Of a DNA stretch of 64,000 nucleotides, positions 1-8,533 are shown piece after piece. Source of the stretch: Ciceribacter sp. L1K22 (GTDB lineage Bacteria > Pseudomonadota > Alphaproteobacteria > Rhizobiales > Rhizobiaceae); contig NZ_JAGFPK010000001.1 in the NCBI RefSeq assembly GCF_017599385.1, positions 2,462,030 through 2,526,029 on the forward strand. Direction: 5' to 3'. Numbering within the stretch: the stretch's first letter is position 1; every line of letters starts with the position of its first letter. The translations under genes were made by a program, and so were the position numbers. The notes under the pieces were generated by a model. That model ran no database searches, was not told where the DNA came from, and saw nothing but the letters and a program-made list of their open reading frames with translations.

Positions 1-289
1 CCGGATCGATGAACGAGCCGACCTTCTCGATCTCCGCGTGGAGCGACGCAAGATAGGTGGTGATCGGCTCATACTTAAGCGTGTGTTTTGTATGGCACGC
101 GCAGAACCAGCAGAGCCGGTCGCAGTACGGAATGTGAATATAAAGCGAAATGTCCTGCTCACCTGTCAGCGCTCCGAGCCAGCGTGCGTAATTGCCGCAC
201 GCGACACCCTCATGGAAATGCGGTGCCGTCGGGTAGCTCGTGTACCTGGGAACAGCCCCGGAATACTTGGCCAGCAGGGATTTTGTCAT
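1..289 (-). CDS. hemN: Oxygen-independent coproporphyrinogen III oxidase, N-terminal part (runs off left edge)
   Basis: Reverse-strand translation from the ATG at 289 gives about 96 residues matching the start of HemN: a TSYPTAPHF segment near residue 17, then IHIPYCDRLCWFCACH with the radical-SAM CxxxCxxC cysteines near residues 58-65. The enzyme oxidatively decarboxylates coproporphyrinogen III without oxygen, serving haem synthesis under low oxygen. The rest lies outside the window. Upstream, a shared FNR-type box (356-369) lies between it and fnrN, so expression is probably FnrN-dependent. The match is to remembered family sequence, and the radical-SAM motif is directly visible. Confidence 0.93.
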   Translation of the reverse strand, partial: MTKSLLAKYSGAVPRYTSYPTAPHFHEGVACGNYARWLGALTGEQDISLYIHIPYCDRLCWFCACHTKHTLKYEPITTYLASLHAEIEKVGSFIDP

Positions 290-355
290 GTCGCGTGCAC
301 CATGAATCTAAGCCTCTCGATACCTGAAGCTTAGAGGTAGTCACATTCACAACCT

Positions 356-369
356 TTGACTTCGATCAA
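356..369. promoter_or_regulatory. Anaerobox (FNR/FixK-type site) between hemN and fnrN
   Basis: TTGAC-TTCG-ATCAA, one mismatch from the TTGAT-N4-ATCAA consensus. Its centre is about 73 bases from the hemN ATG and 132 bases from the fnrN ATG. It could act as a class II site for either divergent promoter. The palindrome is seen; binding is inferred. Confidence 0.75.
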
Positions 370-494
370 TTTACTGGTAGATTCACGACAACAAGCAAGA
401 CGGTGAAGAACCCGTGGAAATGGGTCATTTGGTCACGTCCGTCGCGAGTCGTCTCGACGCGGCTTGCCGGCGTGTTTAAGAGGGTGGAAAAACC

Positions 495-1235
495 ATGGAC
501 GCGCAGAAAATGGACGCGCAGAAGAGAGCCCCCATCGATCTTGAAGCTCCTGTCGTGTGCCGGGCCTGCGAAGCTCGGCATGGCGGTGTATGCTCGACCT
601 TGACCTCGGCACAGCTTCTCGAACTCAATCGTCATTCCACGCGCCGCAAGGTCGAAGCCGGTAACGAAGTTATCGGCCAGGGCGAGTCGATCGACAGCTA
701 TTCGAACATACTCCGCGGTGTCGTGAAGCTGTCGAAGATGATGGCCGATGGCCGTCAGCAGATCGTCGGCTTGCAGTTCGCACCCGACTTCATGGGACGA
801 CCTTTCATACACGAAAGCACCGTGACCGCGGAGGCCGCGACGGACGCGGAGATATGCTCTTTCCCAAGAGCTCTGATCGACCGCATGGTCGCCGAGGCGC
901 CGGATTTCGAACGGAAGCTGCACGACCAGTCGCTCAAGGAATTGGACGAAGCCCGTGACTGGATGCTCACGCTCGGCCGCAAGACGGCACAGGAAAAGGT
1001 GGCGAGCTTTCTCCATCTGATCGCCAGCCATGCTGACCCGATCAGGGGACATGTCACATCGTTCGACCTGCCGCTTTCCCGCGCCGACATCGCCGATTTC
1101 CTCGGCCTGACGATCGAAACCGTGTCGCGCCAGATGACCAAGCTGCGCAAGGACGGCATCATCGTCATCGAGAACAACCGGCACGTCACGGTTCCGAACC
1201 TCGAGCGGCTTCGGTACGCCTCCGGCAACGACTGA
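495..1235 (+). CDS. fnrN: FNR-family oxygen-responsive transcription activator FnrN
   Basis: 246 aa Crp/Fnr regulator. Cysteines at 22, 25 and 33 plus Cys121 are placed as the [4Fe-4S] ligands of true FNR proteins, which distinguishes it from FixK. A cyclic-nucleotide-fold domain occupies about 35-150. The C-terminal helix-turn-helix (about 185-225) contains ETVSRQ, whose Glu/Ser/Arg residues read TTGAT half sites. It activates microaerobic genes (hemN, typically fixNOQP) and probably its own gene through the box at 356-369. AGGGTGG precedes the ATG. The first ten residues are MDAQK twice, from a 15-base tandem duplication, so the ATG at 510 is an alternative start. Confidence 0.93.
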   Translation: MDAQKMDAQKRAPIDLEAPVVCRACEARHGGVCSTLTSAQLLELNRHSTRRKVEAGNEVIGQGESIDSYSNILRGVVKLSKMMADGRQQIVGLQFAPDFMGRPFIHESTVTAEAATDAEICSFPRALIDRMVAEAPDFERKLHDQSLKELDEARDWMLTLGRKTAQEKVASFLHLIASHADPIRGHVTSFDLPLSRADIADFLGLTIETVSRQMTKLRKDGIIVIENNRHVTVPNLERLRYASGND

Positions 1236-1266
1236 ACCGGTCGCGGCTATCTGCGGCCCGGTTCAG
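1232..1266. terminator. Bidirectional hairpin between convergent fnrN and L,D-transpeptidase
   Basis: Perfect 9-bp arms CTGAACCGG and CCGGTTCAG flank a GC-rich loop, directly after the fnrN stop and before the end of the converging gene. There is no strong T-tract, so efficiency is uncertain. Confidence 0.55.
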
Positions 1267-1282
1267 CTCTAGTCCAGCGCCG

Positions 1283-1711
1283 TCAGCGCGTGATCACGAT
1301 GCGCGTATTTGCAAGACCATTCTTCTGAGCCATCGCAAAGAGCTGAGCCGCATTGTCCGGATGCAGTCGCACGCAACCGTGCGAAGCGGGACGACCAAGG
1401 CGCTTCAGGTCGAATGTCGCGTGAACCGCGTAGCCGCCCTTGAAGAAGATCGCGAATGGCATCGGTGCATTGTCGTACTTGCGCGACCGGTGGTTCTTCG
1501 AAAGCCATTTCGCCGAATAACTGCCGGTTGGCGTGACGTAACCTTTGCGGGCCGTCGAGACTTTCCATCTGTATTTGACGATGCCGTTCTGGCTGACGGT
1601 CATCATCTGGTCGGAAATGCTGATGCGAGCTACGAGGCTCGCGGCTTCGGCGATCGCCGGCTGCATCTGAAGGCAAAGAAAGGCCGTGGCGACCATAAGC
1701 AACTTGCGCAT
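1283..1711 (-). CDS. L,D-transpeptidase (YkuD domain), exported
   Basis: 142 aa. An N-terminal signal peptide of about 22 residues ends in AEA. The rest is a single YkuD domain with the catalytic HATFD...SHGCVRL signature near residues 97-119 (His, Ser-His-Gly-Cys, Arg). Such enzymes make 3-3 peptide cross-links or attach proteins to peptidoglycan in the periplasm; rhizobia carry many copies. It is monocistronic, converging on fnrN. Which substrate it acts on cannot be told from sequence. Confidence 0.9.
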   Translation of the reverse strand: MRKLLMVATAFLCLQMQPAIAEAASLVARISISDQMMTVSQNGIVKYRWKVSTARKGYVTPTGSYSAKWLSKNHRSRKYDNAPMPFAIFFKGGYAVHATFDLKRLGRPASHGCVRLHPDNAAQLFAMAQKNGLANTRIVITR

Positions 1712-1842
1712 GTTTTCCCCTCCGTTTTACCCCTTGCCGGGTTTTGGCGCTGCTCAAGATAGTAAAAACAGCGCTACACTCCGTTAAGGCGTATCGGATC
1801 GAAACAGTAAAGCGGGTTGCTAGACTTTTAAGGGATCGGGTG

Positions 1843-2817
1843 TCAGAGCGCCGTGACGGCGAAGATGGCAAGCACAAGCCCAGCCGTGACGCTGCAAGAG
1901 GCCCAGAACAGCCGCGTTGCGCGATCAATGTCCACGGCAGAGGCATCGGCGCGTCCGGCGCCGTTGATCATCGGCTCGCTGACCAGGTCGCCGCCATAGA
2001 CGCGTGGACCGGCGAGCCTGAGATCGAGCGCGCCGGCGAAAGCCGCCTCGGGCCAACCGGAATTGGGCGAGCGATGCAGGCCAGCATCGCGACGACCGAC
2101 GCTGAAGGCACGCGACATGGCCGCGCGCCCTGCCGTGAACAATGCGCCTGCGGCGATGATGAAGAGCGACAGCCGCGCTGCCGGCCAGTTGGCCAGATCA
2201 TCCAGCCGTGCTGCCGCCCAGCCAAACGCAAGATATTTCGGGCTCTTGTGGCCGATCATCGAATCCGCCGTATTGAGCATCTTGTAGGCGAATATCCCGG
2301 GAAGGCCGCCGACGGCATACCAGAAGGCCGGCGCGACCACGCCGTCGGCGAAGTTTTCCGCAAGGCTTTCTATGGCAGCCCGGCAGACCCCGGGCTCGTC
2401 CAGCGTCCTGGGATCGCGCCCGACGATCAACGATACGGCGCGACGGCCGCCCTCCAGCCCGTCCTGCCGCAAGCCGTCAGCCACGGCACCCACATGGTCT
2501 GCGAGACTTTTCTGGGCAAGCAACACCGCAACGACCACGATTTCGACGAGAACGCCGAGAACATGGAGGTGCGACAGCAGTGCATGAAGGACAAGACCTG
2601 CAAGGCCGCTGCCAATCACGAGAACCGTGGCAGAGACCAAACCGTTGAGGCGCCTTTGCTCGGCGGGGAGTTCGTCGCGGTTGAAGCGGACGTCAAGGAA
2701 AGAGATTGCCGCGCCGAAGAGCACCACCGGATGCTTTACCTTTCCCCACAGCCACGGTGGATCGCCAATCAAACGATCGGCGATCAGGGCGAGGAACAGC
2801 AGAGGCAGGTGCGACAT
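1843..2817 (-). CDS. cobD: Adenosylcobinamide-phosphate synthase CobD (CbiB family)
   Basis: 324 aa integral membrane protein with about five hydrophobic segments. It begins with the family hallmark LIADRLIGDPPWLWGKVKHPV and contains SLAENFADGVVAPAFWYAVGGLPG. It attaches the aminopropanol arm to adenosylcobyric acid, giving adenosylcobinamide (phosphate). It is the last gene of the cobA-B-C-D run, starting one base after the cobC stop. CobC and CobD act consecutively on the same side chain, which supports both calls. Confidence 0.94.
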   Translation of the reverse strand: MSHLPLLFLALIADRLIGDPPWLWGKVKHPVVLFGAAISFLDVRFNRDELPAEQRRLNGLVSATVLVIGSGLAGLVLHALLSHLHVLGVLVEIVVVAVLLAQKSLADHVGAVADGLRQDGLEGGRRAVSLIVGRDPRTLDEPGVCRAAIESLAENFADGVVAPAFWYAVGGLPGIFAYKMLNTADSMIGHKSPKYLAFGWAAARLDDLANWPAARLSLFIIAAGALFTAGRAAMSRAFSVGRRDAGLHRSPNSGWPEAAFAGALDLRLAGPRVYGGDLVSEPMINGAGRADASAVDIDRATRLFWASCSVTAGLVLAIFAVTAL

Positions 2818-2818
2818 C

Positions 2819-3826
2819 TCAGGATTTTCCGAAAGCAGCGAGCGCTGTCGCCAGCCGGGCTTCGGAGGTCTCGTTCGGGGTCAGTCCGAACCGAAGCCAG
2901 GTCGGCGCATAGTCGAAGGGGCGCGTCAGGATATGGTGGCGGCAGAGGTGTTCGTAAAGACCGCGGGCGTTGTCGTGGCGAACGAGCACGAACAGGTTGG
3001 TGCCGCCGACGATCTGAAGGCTTGCGGTCTCCAGCACACGCCGCAGACCCGCATGTCGTTCGGAAATGACGGCCCCAAGTGCACGCGTGTCCGCGCGAAG
3101 AAGTACGGCGGCCACCGCCAAGGCCGGCCCCGACACTGACCACGGACCCAGCCAGTCCGACATCGTCGCGGCCCGCTCGGCACGCGTGAAGACGAAACCG
3201 AGCCGGACGCCCGCCATGCCGAAGAACTTTCCGAACGAGCGGAAGACAATGAGATTGTCGTGTCGGGCAACGAGCGGAACCAGGCCGGCGCCGCTCTCGG
3301 CGTCTGCAAAGGCCTCGTCGACCACCAGGAGCCCGTCGGAGGCCCCGAGCCGCGACGCGACATCCTCCAGCAGGGACGCGTCGTATCGACGACCATCGGG
3401 ATTGTTGGGGTTGACGACGACCAGCAGCCCGTGCCGGTCAGGATCGACGTCCTCCGGCCTGTCGAGACGATCGACCGGCAGTCCGGCGGCGGCAAGCGAT
3501 CGCTCGTATTCGCCATAGGTGGGCCAGACGACGGCCGCCCGCTTTGTCGCTCCAACCAGTCGGGGAAGAAGCTGGATCGCGGCCTGCGTTCCGGGGACGG
3601 CGAGCGGAAGCAACGCACCGGAACCATAGAACGTCCGTGCAGCCTCGCAGGCGGCCTCTACGAGGGACCTGTCCGGCAGACGGTGCCATGCCTCGGCAGG
3701 TATGACAGGCAGATCGGGCGGACACGGATTGATGCCCGTCGACAGATCCAGCCACGCGTCCGGGGTACCACCGAAGCGGGCGACAGCCGCCGCGATCGCT
3801 CCACCATGCGCGATCGGAGCGCTCAT
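2819..3826 (-). CDS. cobC: L-threonine-O-3-phosphate decarboxylase CobC, PLP enzyme
   Basis: 335 aa fold-type I aminotransferase-like protein. Visible: LDLSTGINPCPP near 27, NPNNPDG at 139-145, DEAFAD at 170-175, and the PLP-lysine motif SFGKFFGMAG with Lys200. In alphaproteobacteria CobC supplies (R)-1-amino-2-propanol phosphate from threonine phosphate for CobD. The long open frame reaches further upstream, but the ATG at 3826 forms an ATGA overlap with the cobB stop and begins the conserved MSAPIAHGG, so it was chosen. Confidence 0.93.
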   Translation of the reverse strand: MSAPIAHGGAIAAAVARFGGTPDAWLDLSTGINPCPPDLPVIPAEAWHRLPDRSLVEAACEAARTFYGSGALLPLAVPGTQAAIQLLPRLVGATKRAAVVWPTYGEYERSLAAAGLPVDRLDRPEDVDPDRHGLLVVVNPNNPDGRRYDASLLEDVASRLGASDGLLVVDEAFADAESGAGLVPLVARHDNLIVFRSFGKFFGMAGVRLGFVFTRAERAATMSDWLGPWSVSGPALAVAAVLLRADTRALGAVISERHAGLRRVLETASLQIVGGTNLFVLVRHDNARGLYEHLCRHHILTRPFDYAPTWLRFGLTPNETSEARLATALAAFGKS

Positions 3827-5127
3827 GGCGCGTGGCTCTCGATATCGATCAGATGCAGGAAAGAGCCTGCGACCCGGCCGCGCTGCCTCCCGAAGGTCCC
3901 GAGTTCGCTGCCAAGGGCGTCGACGGCCGAAAACAGCGGCTCGCCCTCGCCTTCCGACACGACCGTCGCATAGTGAAATTCGTGGGCGGTCATCGGCGCG
4001 TCGAAGAAGGCTCCCACCGGCGTCACCCGACGATAGCCGAGATGACGGGACCGTGTCTGGAAGCTCGTCACGACGGGAAGCAGACCGAGCATTTCGTGCC
4101 GCTCCCCGCTCGCGTCGATCAGCCCCTCGCCCATCACCATGTAGCCCCCACACTCGCCGAAGATTCGCGCGCCGCGATCGCGGGCTGCGAGCACGCCGGC
4201 ACGGAAGGTTGATGCGGCTGCGATCCTGCCCGGCTGCAGTTCGGGATATCCGCCGGGAAGATAGACGGCATCGACGTCCGTGGCCGGTGCTTGGTCTGCG
4301 AGCGGAGAGAAGAAAGATATCTCCGCGCCCCGCCGACGCCAGCCCATCAGCATGTGCTCATAGGAGAAGGCGAAAGCCACATCCCTCGCGACCGCGATCT
4401 TCTGTCCGAGCGGCGGCAACCGGTCGATATTGGCCTCTGACGGCCGGTCTGGAATGTGCCGCGCCGCACGCAGCAGCATGCCGAGATCGCATTCCGCCGC
4501 CACGATCTCGCTCGCCTGCTCGATGAACCCGTCGAGTTCCGCATGTTCGCCGGCCTGGACGAGGCCCAGATGACGCTCGGGGATTTCCAGCACCTTGTGC
4601 GACCGGATGACGGCGAAGACCGGCATGCGGATCTTTTCCATCGCAAAGCGCAGCATCTGTTCGTGCCGGTCGCTGCCGACCCTGTTGAGGATGACCCCAA
4701 CGATACGGGTATCGACACGGTAATTGGCAAAGCCGCTGACAAGCGCGGCAATCGAATGCGAGGCCCGTGCGCAATCGACCACCAGAACCACAGAAAGGCC
4801 GAGGATGGAGGCAAGGTCCGCCGCAGATCCCGAACCGTCGGCCGCTCCGTCGAACAGACCCATCATCGCCTCGATCACCAGCGTCTTGCCGCCGCTGGCG
4901 TGGAGCGCGGCATTCGCCAGCAACAGCTCGCGACGCATGCCCCAGGGGTCGAAATTGAGACAGAGCTCACCGCTTGCCGCTGCGTGAAACGCGGGATCGA
5001 TGTAATCAGGCCCCGCCTTGCCCGGCGCGATCGCATGACCGGCCTTCCTGAGCGCCCGGAGTAGCCCGAGCGTCACCGTCGTTTTCCCCGAGCCGGTTGA
5101 CGGCGCGGCGATCATCAATCCACTCAT
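3823..5127 (-). CDS. cobB: Hydrogenobyrinic/cobyrinic acid a,c-diamide synthase
   Basis: 434 aa. An N-terminal ATP-binding domain has the P-loop APSTGSGKTT (8-17), followed by KAGPDYIDPAFH. The C-terminal class I glutamine amidotransferase-like domain has PGGYPELQ at 291-298 and the nucleophile in FGECGGY (Cys326). It amidates the a and c side chains of the corrin ring using glutamine and ATP. Sequence alone does not say whether the natural substrate is cobalt-free (CobB role) or cobalt-containing (CbiA role). That is open here because markers of both routes are present. It overlaps cobA and cobC by 4 bases each. Confidence 0.94.
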   Translation of the reverse strand: MSGLMIAAPSTGSGKTTVTLGLLRALRKAGHAIAPGKAGPDYIDPAFHAAASGELCLNFDPWGMRRELLLANAALHASGGKTLVIEAMMGLFDGAADGSGSAADLASILGLSVVLVVDCARASHSIAALVSGFANYRVDTRIVGVILNRVGSDRHEQMLRFAMEKIRMPVFAVIRSHKVLEIPERHLGLVQAGEHAELDGFIEQASEIVAAECDLGMLLRAARHIPDRPSEANIDRLPPLGQKIAVARDVAFAFSYEHMLMGWRRRGAEISFFSPLADQAPATDVDAVYLPGGYPELQPGRIAAASTFRAGVLAARDRGARIFGECGGYMVMGEGLIDASGERHEMLGLLPVVTSFQTRSRHLGYRRVTPVGAFFDAPMTAHEFHYATVVSEGEGEPLFSAVDALGSELGTFGRQRGRVAGSFLHLIDIESHAP

Positions 5128-5966
5128 GCACTGTCCTTCTGGGCCCGGTCCGCGAACGGATCGGGCTGCAATGTGCGCCCGGCCATGGCGCCAAGCCAGT
5201 CGAGCGATGGCCTCAGCCGCACCACTTCGCCGACAACGACGATCGCCGGCGGTTCGAGCCCCGATGCCTCGACCGCCTGGGCCGCCTCGACGAGCGTGGT
5301 TTCCAGCACCCGCTGCCGCGCGGTCGCTGCGTCGCAGACAAAGGCAACAGGTTCGTCCGCACGACGACCCGCGGCGATCAAAGCGTCAGCGATATGCCCG
5401 ATATGCTTCATCGCCATGTACATCACGATGACAGGCGAACCGCGTCCGATCGCCTCCCAGTCGATTCGGTCTGGCACGACACCCGACGAATCATGGCCTG
5501 TGAGGAAGGTCACCGCGTGATTGACCTCGCGATGCGTCACCGGGATGCCTGCATAGGCAAGACCGCCAATACCGGCGGTGATGCCCGGAACGATGCGGAA
5601 CGGAACGCCATGCTCGACGAGTGTCAGCGCCTCCTCCCCACCTCGGCCGAAGACGAAAGGATCGCCGCCCTTCAATCGCAGAACACGCTTGCCGGCGCGC
5701 GCGAGCTCGACCAGTCTCAGAGAGATGTCACGCTGCTTGGCCGACGGCTTACCACCACGCTTGCCGGCATACTCAAGCTGCGCCCCAAGCTTTGCGAGCT
5801 TCAGGCAATCATCGTTGACCAGCGCGTCATGGACGATCACGTCCGCCTCCGACAAGGCCTTGGCGGCGAGCAGCGTCAGGAGACCGGGATCGCCCGGCCC
5901 CGCGCCCGTGAGCCAGACATGGCCGGGCAGCATCGAAGGCAGATGGGCGAAGGGATCGAACGTCAT
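5124..5966 (-). CDS. cobA: Uroporphyrinogen-III C-methyltransferase
   Basis: 280 aa SAM-dependent methyltransferase of the corrin/siroheme family. It shows the N-terminal VWLTGAGPGDPGLLT, RLKGGDPFVFGRGGEE and VPGITAG motifs typical of SUMT. It makes precorrin-2 (dihydrosirohydrochlorin) from uroporphyrinogen III by C2 and C7 methylation, the entry step of the corrinoid branch. A TTG six bases upstream is also open, but ATG at 5966 is preferred. First gene of cobABCD; only about 90 bases separate it from divergent cbiD. Confidence 0.95.
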   Translation of the reverse strand: MTFDPFAHLPSMLPGHVWLTGAGPGDPGLLTLLAAKALSEADVIVHDALVNDDCLKLAKLGAQLEYAGKRGGKPSAKQRDISLRLVELARAGKRVLRLKGGDPFVFGRGGEEALTLVEHGVPFRIVPGITAGIGGLAYAGIPVTHREVNHAVTFLTGHDSSGVVPDRIDWEAIGRGSPVIVMYMAMKHIGHIADALIAAGRRADEPVAFVCDAATARQRVLETTLVEAAQAVEASGLEPPAIVVVGEVVRLRPSLDWLGAMAGRTLQPDPFADRAQKDSA

Positions 5967-6058
5967 GGCCAAGCTCTATGCTCCGCATGTCGAAATTGCA
6001 ATCTTTGACAGCGCTGCCGGTGCTTTCGCCCGACGGCCCGCTGGCCTATAACGACGCC

Positions 6059-7186
6059 ATGAGCGCGCCGGTCGACAGTCCAGAACACGCAACAGCATCC
6101 GACGGTCGTCGGCCCGGCGGTCCGTTGCGCAAGGGCTGGACGACAGGCGCCTGCGCGACTGCCGCGACAAAGGCGGCGCTGACCGCGCTGCTCACCGGCG
6201 ACTTTCCCGATCCCGTCATCATAACCCTGCCACGCGGCGAGACACCGGCCTTCTCGCTGGCCATGGAGCGGCTCGGCGACGGATTTGCAGAAGCTGGCAT
6301 CGTCAAGGATGCCGGTGATGATCCGGACGTGACCCATGGCGCCACAGTAATATCCCGTGTGCGACGCCTTCCGCCCGGAAGCGGTATCCGCTTTGCCGCT
6401 GGCGACGGCGTCGGGACCGTCACACGCCCCGGCCTGCCGATCGGGGTTGGTGAACCCGCCATCAATCCCGTGCCGCGCTCCATGATGACGACGGAAATCG
6501 AGGCGATCTGCGCCAAGCAAGGGATCGCCGCCGATGTCGAGGTGACCATCACCATTCCGGGCGGAACCGAGATCGCCCGACAAACCTGGAATCCGCGCCT
6601 CGGAATCGTCGGCGGCCTGTCGATCCTCGGCACCACGGGCATCGTCAATCCGTTCTCGTGCGCCGCCTGGATCCACTCCATCCATCGCGGCATCGACGTG
6701 GCCCGCGCCATCGGCCTCACGCATGTGCTCGGCGCCACCGGTTCGACCTCGGAGAACGCCGCCCAGAAATTGCTTGGGCTTCCCCAGGAGGCCCTGCTCG
6801 ACATGGGCGATTTCGCAGGCGGACTTCTGAAGTATCTGCGGGTCCATCCAGTGCCCCGCCTGACGATTGCGGGCGGCTTTGCCAAGATGGCGAAGCTGGC
6901 GCAAGGCGCCCTCGATCTGCACTCCTCCCGCAGCCAGATCGACATGGCATTTCTGGCATCTCTGGTGGAAAAAGAGCAACTGACTCAATCACTCAGCGAC
7001 CGGATTCAATCTGCCAACACCGCGCTTGAAGTGCATGAAATAACGACGGAAAACGGAATTGACCTAGCGCCCGAAATCGCCGTCCGGGCACGGCTGACAG
7101 CGCTGGACACCTTGCGCGGCGCGCCTGTCTCCGTGGATGTGATCGTCACCGACCGCAAGGGACTTATCCTCGCCCATGCCATCTGA
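6059..7186 (+). CDS. cbiD: Cobalt-precorrin-5B C1-methyltransferase CbiD
   Basis: 375 aa. The family start LRKGWTTGACATAATKAAL is near residue 22, followed by the GDGVGTVTRPGL and GGLSILGTTGIVNP segments. CbiD methylates C1 in the anaerobic, early-cobalt pathway; the aerobic route uses the unrelated CobF, absent from this window. The frame is open to 5978, but conservation begins only after the ATG at 6059, so that start is used. It overlaps cobK by 11 bases. Confidence 0.92.
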   Translation: MSAPVDSPEHATASDGRRPGGPLRKGWTTGACATAATKAALTALLTGDFPDPVIITLPRGETPAFSLAMERLGDGFAEAGIVKDAGDDPDVTHGATVISRVRRLPPGSGIRFAAGDGVGTVTRPGLPIGVGEPAINPVPRSMMTTEIEAICAKQGIAADVEVTITIPGGTEIARQTWNPRLGIVGGLSILGTTGIVNPFSCAAWIHSIHRGIDVARAIGLTHVLGATGSTSENAAQKLLGLPQEALLDMGDFAGGLLKYLRVHPVPRLTIAGGFAKMAKLAQGALDLHSSRSQIDMAFLASLVEKEQLTQSLSDRIQSANTALEVHEITTENGIDLAPEIAVRARLTALDTLRGAPVSVDVIVTDRKGLILAHAI

Positions 7187-7868
7187 TCATCCGATATCCG
7201 GGGCGAGCAAGATACTTATCCTGGGCGGGACCACGGAAGCCCGTGCGCTGGCAGAGCGTCTGGTCGCTGAAGGCTATCACGTCATCACCTCGCTCGCCGG
7301 CCGCACGGCGGATCCTGCAATCCCCCCGGGCGATATCCGCATCGGCGGCTTCGGCGGAGTGGACGGCCTCGTCCGCTATCTGCGCGAGGAAAAAATCACG
7401 AGGGTGATCGACGCCACGCACCCCTTCGCGCGACAGGTCTCCGAGAACACGGCCACCGCCTGCGCGGCGGCAGGTGTGCCACTGGAGAGGGTCGACCGTC
7501 CGCAATGGCAGCCGCAGCCCGGCGACCAATGGATCGATGTATCGTCGCTGACAGAGGCGGCCGCCGCCCTGCCCGCCGGCGCCACCGTCTTCCTCGCGCT
7601 TGGCCGACAGTATATCTCCGCCTTCGAGGGTCGTGACGACTGCCATTTCGTCGTCCGAATGGTCGACCGGCCCGAGCATCGGCTGCCGTTCCGATCTCAC
7701 GACCTGCTGCTCGGCAAACCATCACCGGATGCAGCCAAGGAAGCAGCGCTCTTCACTCTATACCGCATCACTCATCTGGTGGCGCGCAACTCCGGTGGTG
7801 ACGCGGGATACGGCAAGATTGCCGCCGCGCGCGCGCTCGGCATTCCCGTGATGATGATCGGCCGCTGA
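7176..7868 (+). CDS. cobK: Precorrin-6A (or cobalt-precorrin-6A) reductase
   Basis: 230 aa. It starts with ILILGGTTEARALAERL (Rossmann-like NADPH site) and contains RVIDATHPFA near residue 73, the CobK/CbiJ signature, ending in GKIAAARALGIPVMMIGR. It reduces the C18=C19 double bond of precorrin-6A using NADPH. It follows CbiD directly, matching pathway order (C1-methylation/deacylation, then reduction). The ATG sits inside the end of cbiD, so translation is probably coupled. Slightly short for the family (about 250 aa) but ends naturally. Confidence 0.93.
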   Translation: MPSDHPISGASKILILGGTTEARALAERLVAEGYHVITSLAGRTADPAIPPGDIRIGGFGGVDGLVRYLREEKITRVIDATHPFARQVSENTATACAAAGVPLERVDRPQWQPQPGDQWIDVSSLTEAAAALPAGATVFLALGRQYISAFEGRDDCHFVVRMVDRPEHRLPFRSHDLLLGKPSPDAAKEAALFTLYRITHLVARNSGGDAGYGKIAAARALGIPVMMIGR

Positions 7869-7931
7869 AACTGACTGCGGTTCGTTGAACGGGATGGTCC
7901 GGACTCGTGACTTTGCCGCCTGATCAGCCGA

Positions 7932-8393
7932 TCATTCGGCAGCACGCATCGGCGCGCGGCTGAGGTCGTTGCCGGCTTCCACGGCCTTCCGGAGCAGACC
8001 AAGCAAGGTTTCCGCCTCGTCTTCGTCCAGTCCGCGCAACATCAGCGTCTGCGCGGAGCGCACGGCGGGCTCGATCTCCTTGAGTGTTTTCGCTCCGAGC
8101 GCAGTGACGCGCAGTTCCCGGACCCGCCGGTCACTGACGCTGGCCTGACGCGTCGCAAGGCCCTTCTGCACGAGACGGTCAACGACACCGGTGATTGTCG
8201 TCCGGTCGTAGGCGATCACGCCGGCAAGACCGGCCTGATCGATGCCTGGATAACTGTCTATAGCTGAAAGGGCCGCGAACTGGACGGGCGTGAGGTCGAA
8301 CCCCAGCGCATTCGCCTCGGCATGAAAGACCGCGACCGCGATCTGCTGAAAGCGGCGGGCGAGATGGCCAGGCATGTGGTCGAAATCCTTCAT
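7932..8393 (-). CDS. MarR-family transcriptional regulator
   Basis: 153 aa winged-helix protein: LTPVQFAALSAI, then the recognition region DRTTITGVVDRLVQKGLATR, then the wing DRRVRELRVTALG. It diverges from the flavoprotein hydroxylase at 8534, the same arrangement as the MarR regulator MobR with mobA in Comamonas. The likely role is repression of the hydroxylase, relieved by its aromatic substrate (inference). A TTG 15 bases upstream is open, but ATG at 8393 follows GAGGAA at good spacing. Confidence 0.88.
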   Translation of the reverse strand: MKDFDHMPGHLARRFQQIAVAVFHAEANALGFDLTPVQFAALSAIDSYPGIDQAGLAGVIAYDRTTITGVVDRLVQKGLATRQASVSDRRVRELRVTALGAKTLKEIEPAVRSAQTLMLRGLDEDEAETLLGLLRKAVEAGNDLSRAPMRAAE

Positions 8394-8418
8394 CGTCGTT
8401 CCTCGCAAATTTTCTTTA

Positions 8419-8443
8419 CAGTATACCGATAATATGTATGCTG
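8419..8443. promoter_or_regulatory. Candidate MarR operator in the divergent promoter
   Basis: Imperfect inverted repeat CAGTATAC - 9 bases - GTATGCTG (one mismatch between arms) in an AT-rich island between the MarR gene and the hydroxylase. Size and AT-rich character fit MarR-family operators. Binding is inferred. Confidence 0.5.
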
Positions 8444-8533
8444 ATCAATAGGAGACGGGCGGAGGATTGCCCGTAATGGGAGGCTGGCGGGGACCATCGG
8501 GAACGGTGGTCACCCGCGAAGGAGGATCACACC

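Noticed and set aside
38..334. 98-codon plus-strand frame
   Set aside because: It is antisense to the clear hemN start, including the radical-SAM cysteines, so it is a shadow.
1744..3069. Long plus-strand frame across cobD
   Set aside because: Opposite strand of cobD with codon pattern typical of shadows in GC-rich DNA; no family resemblance.
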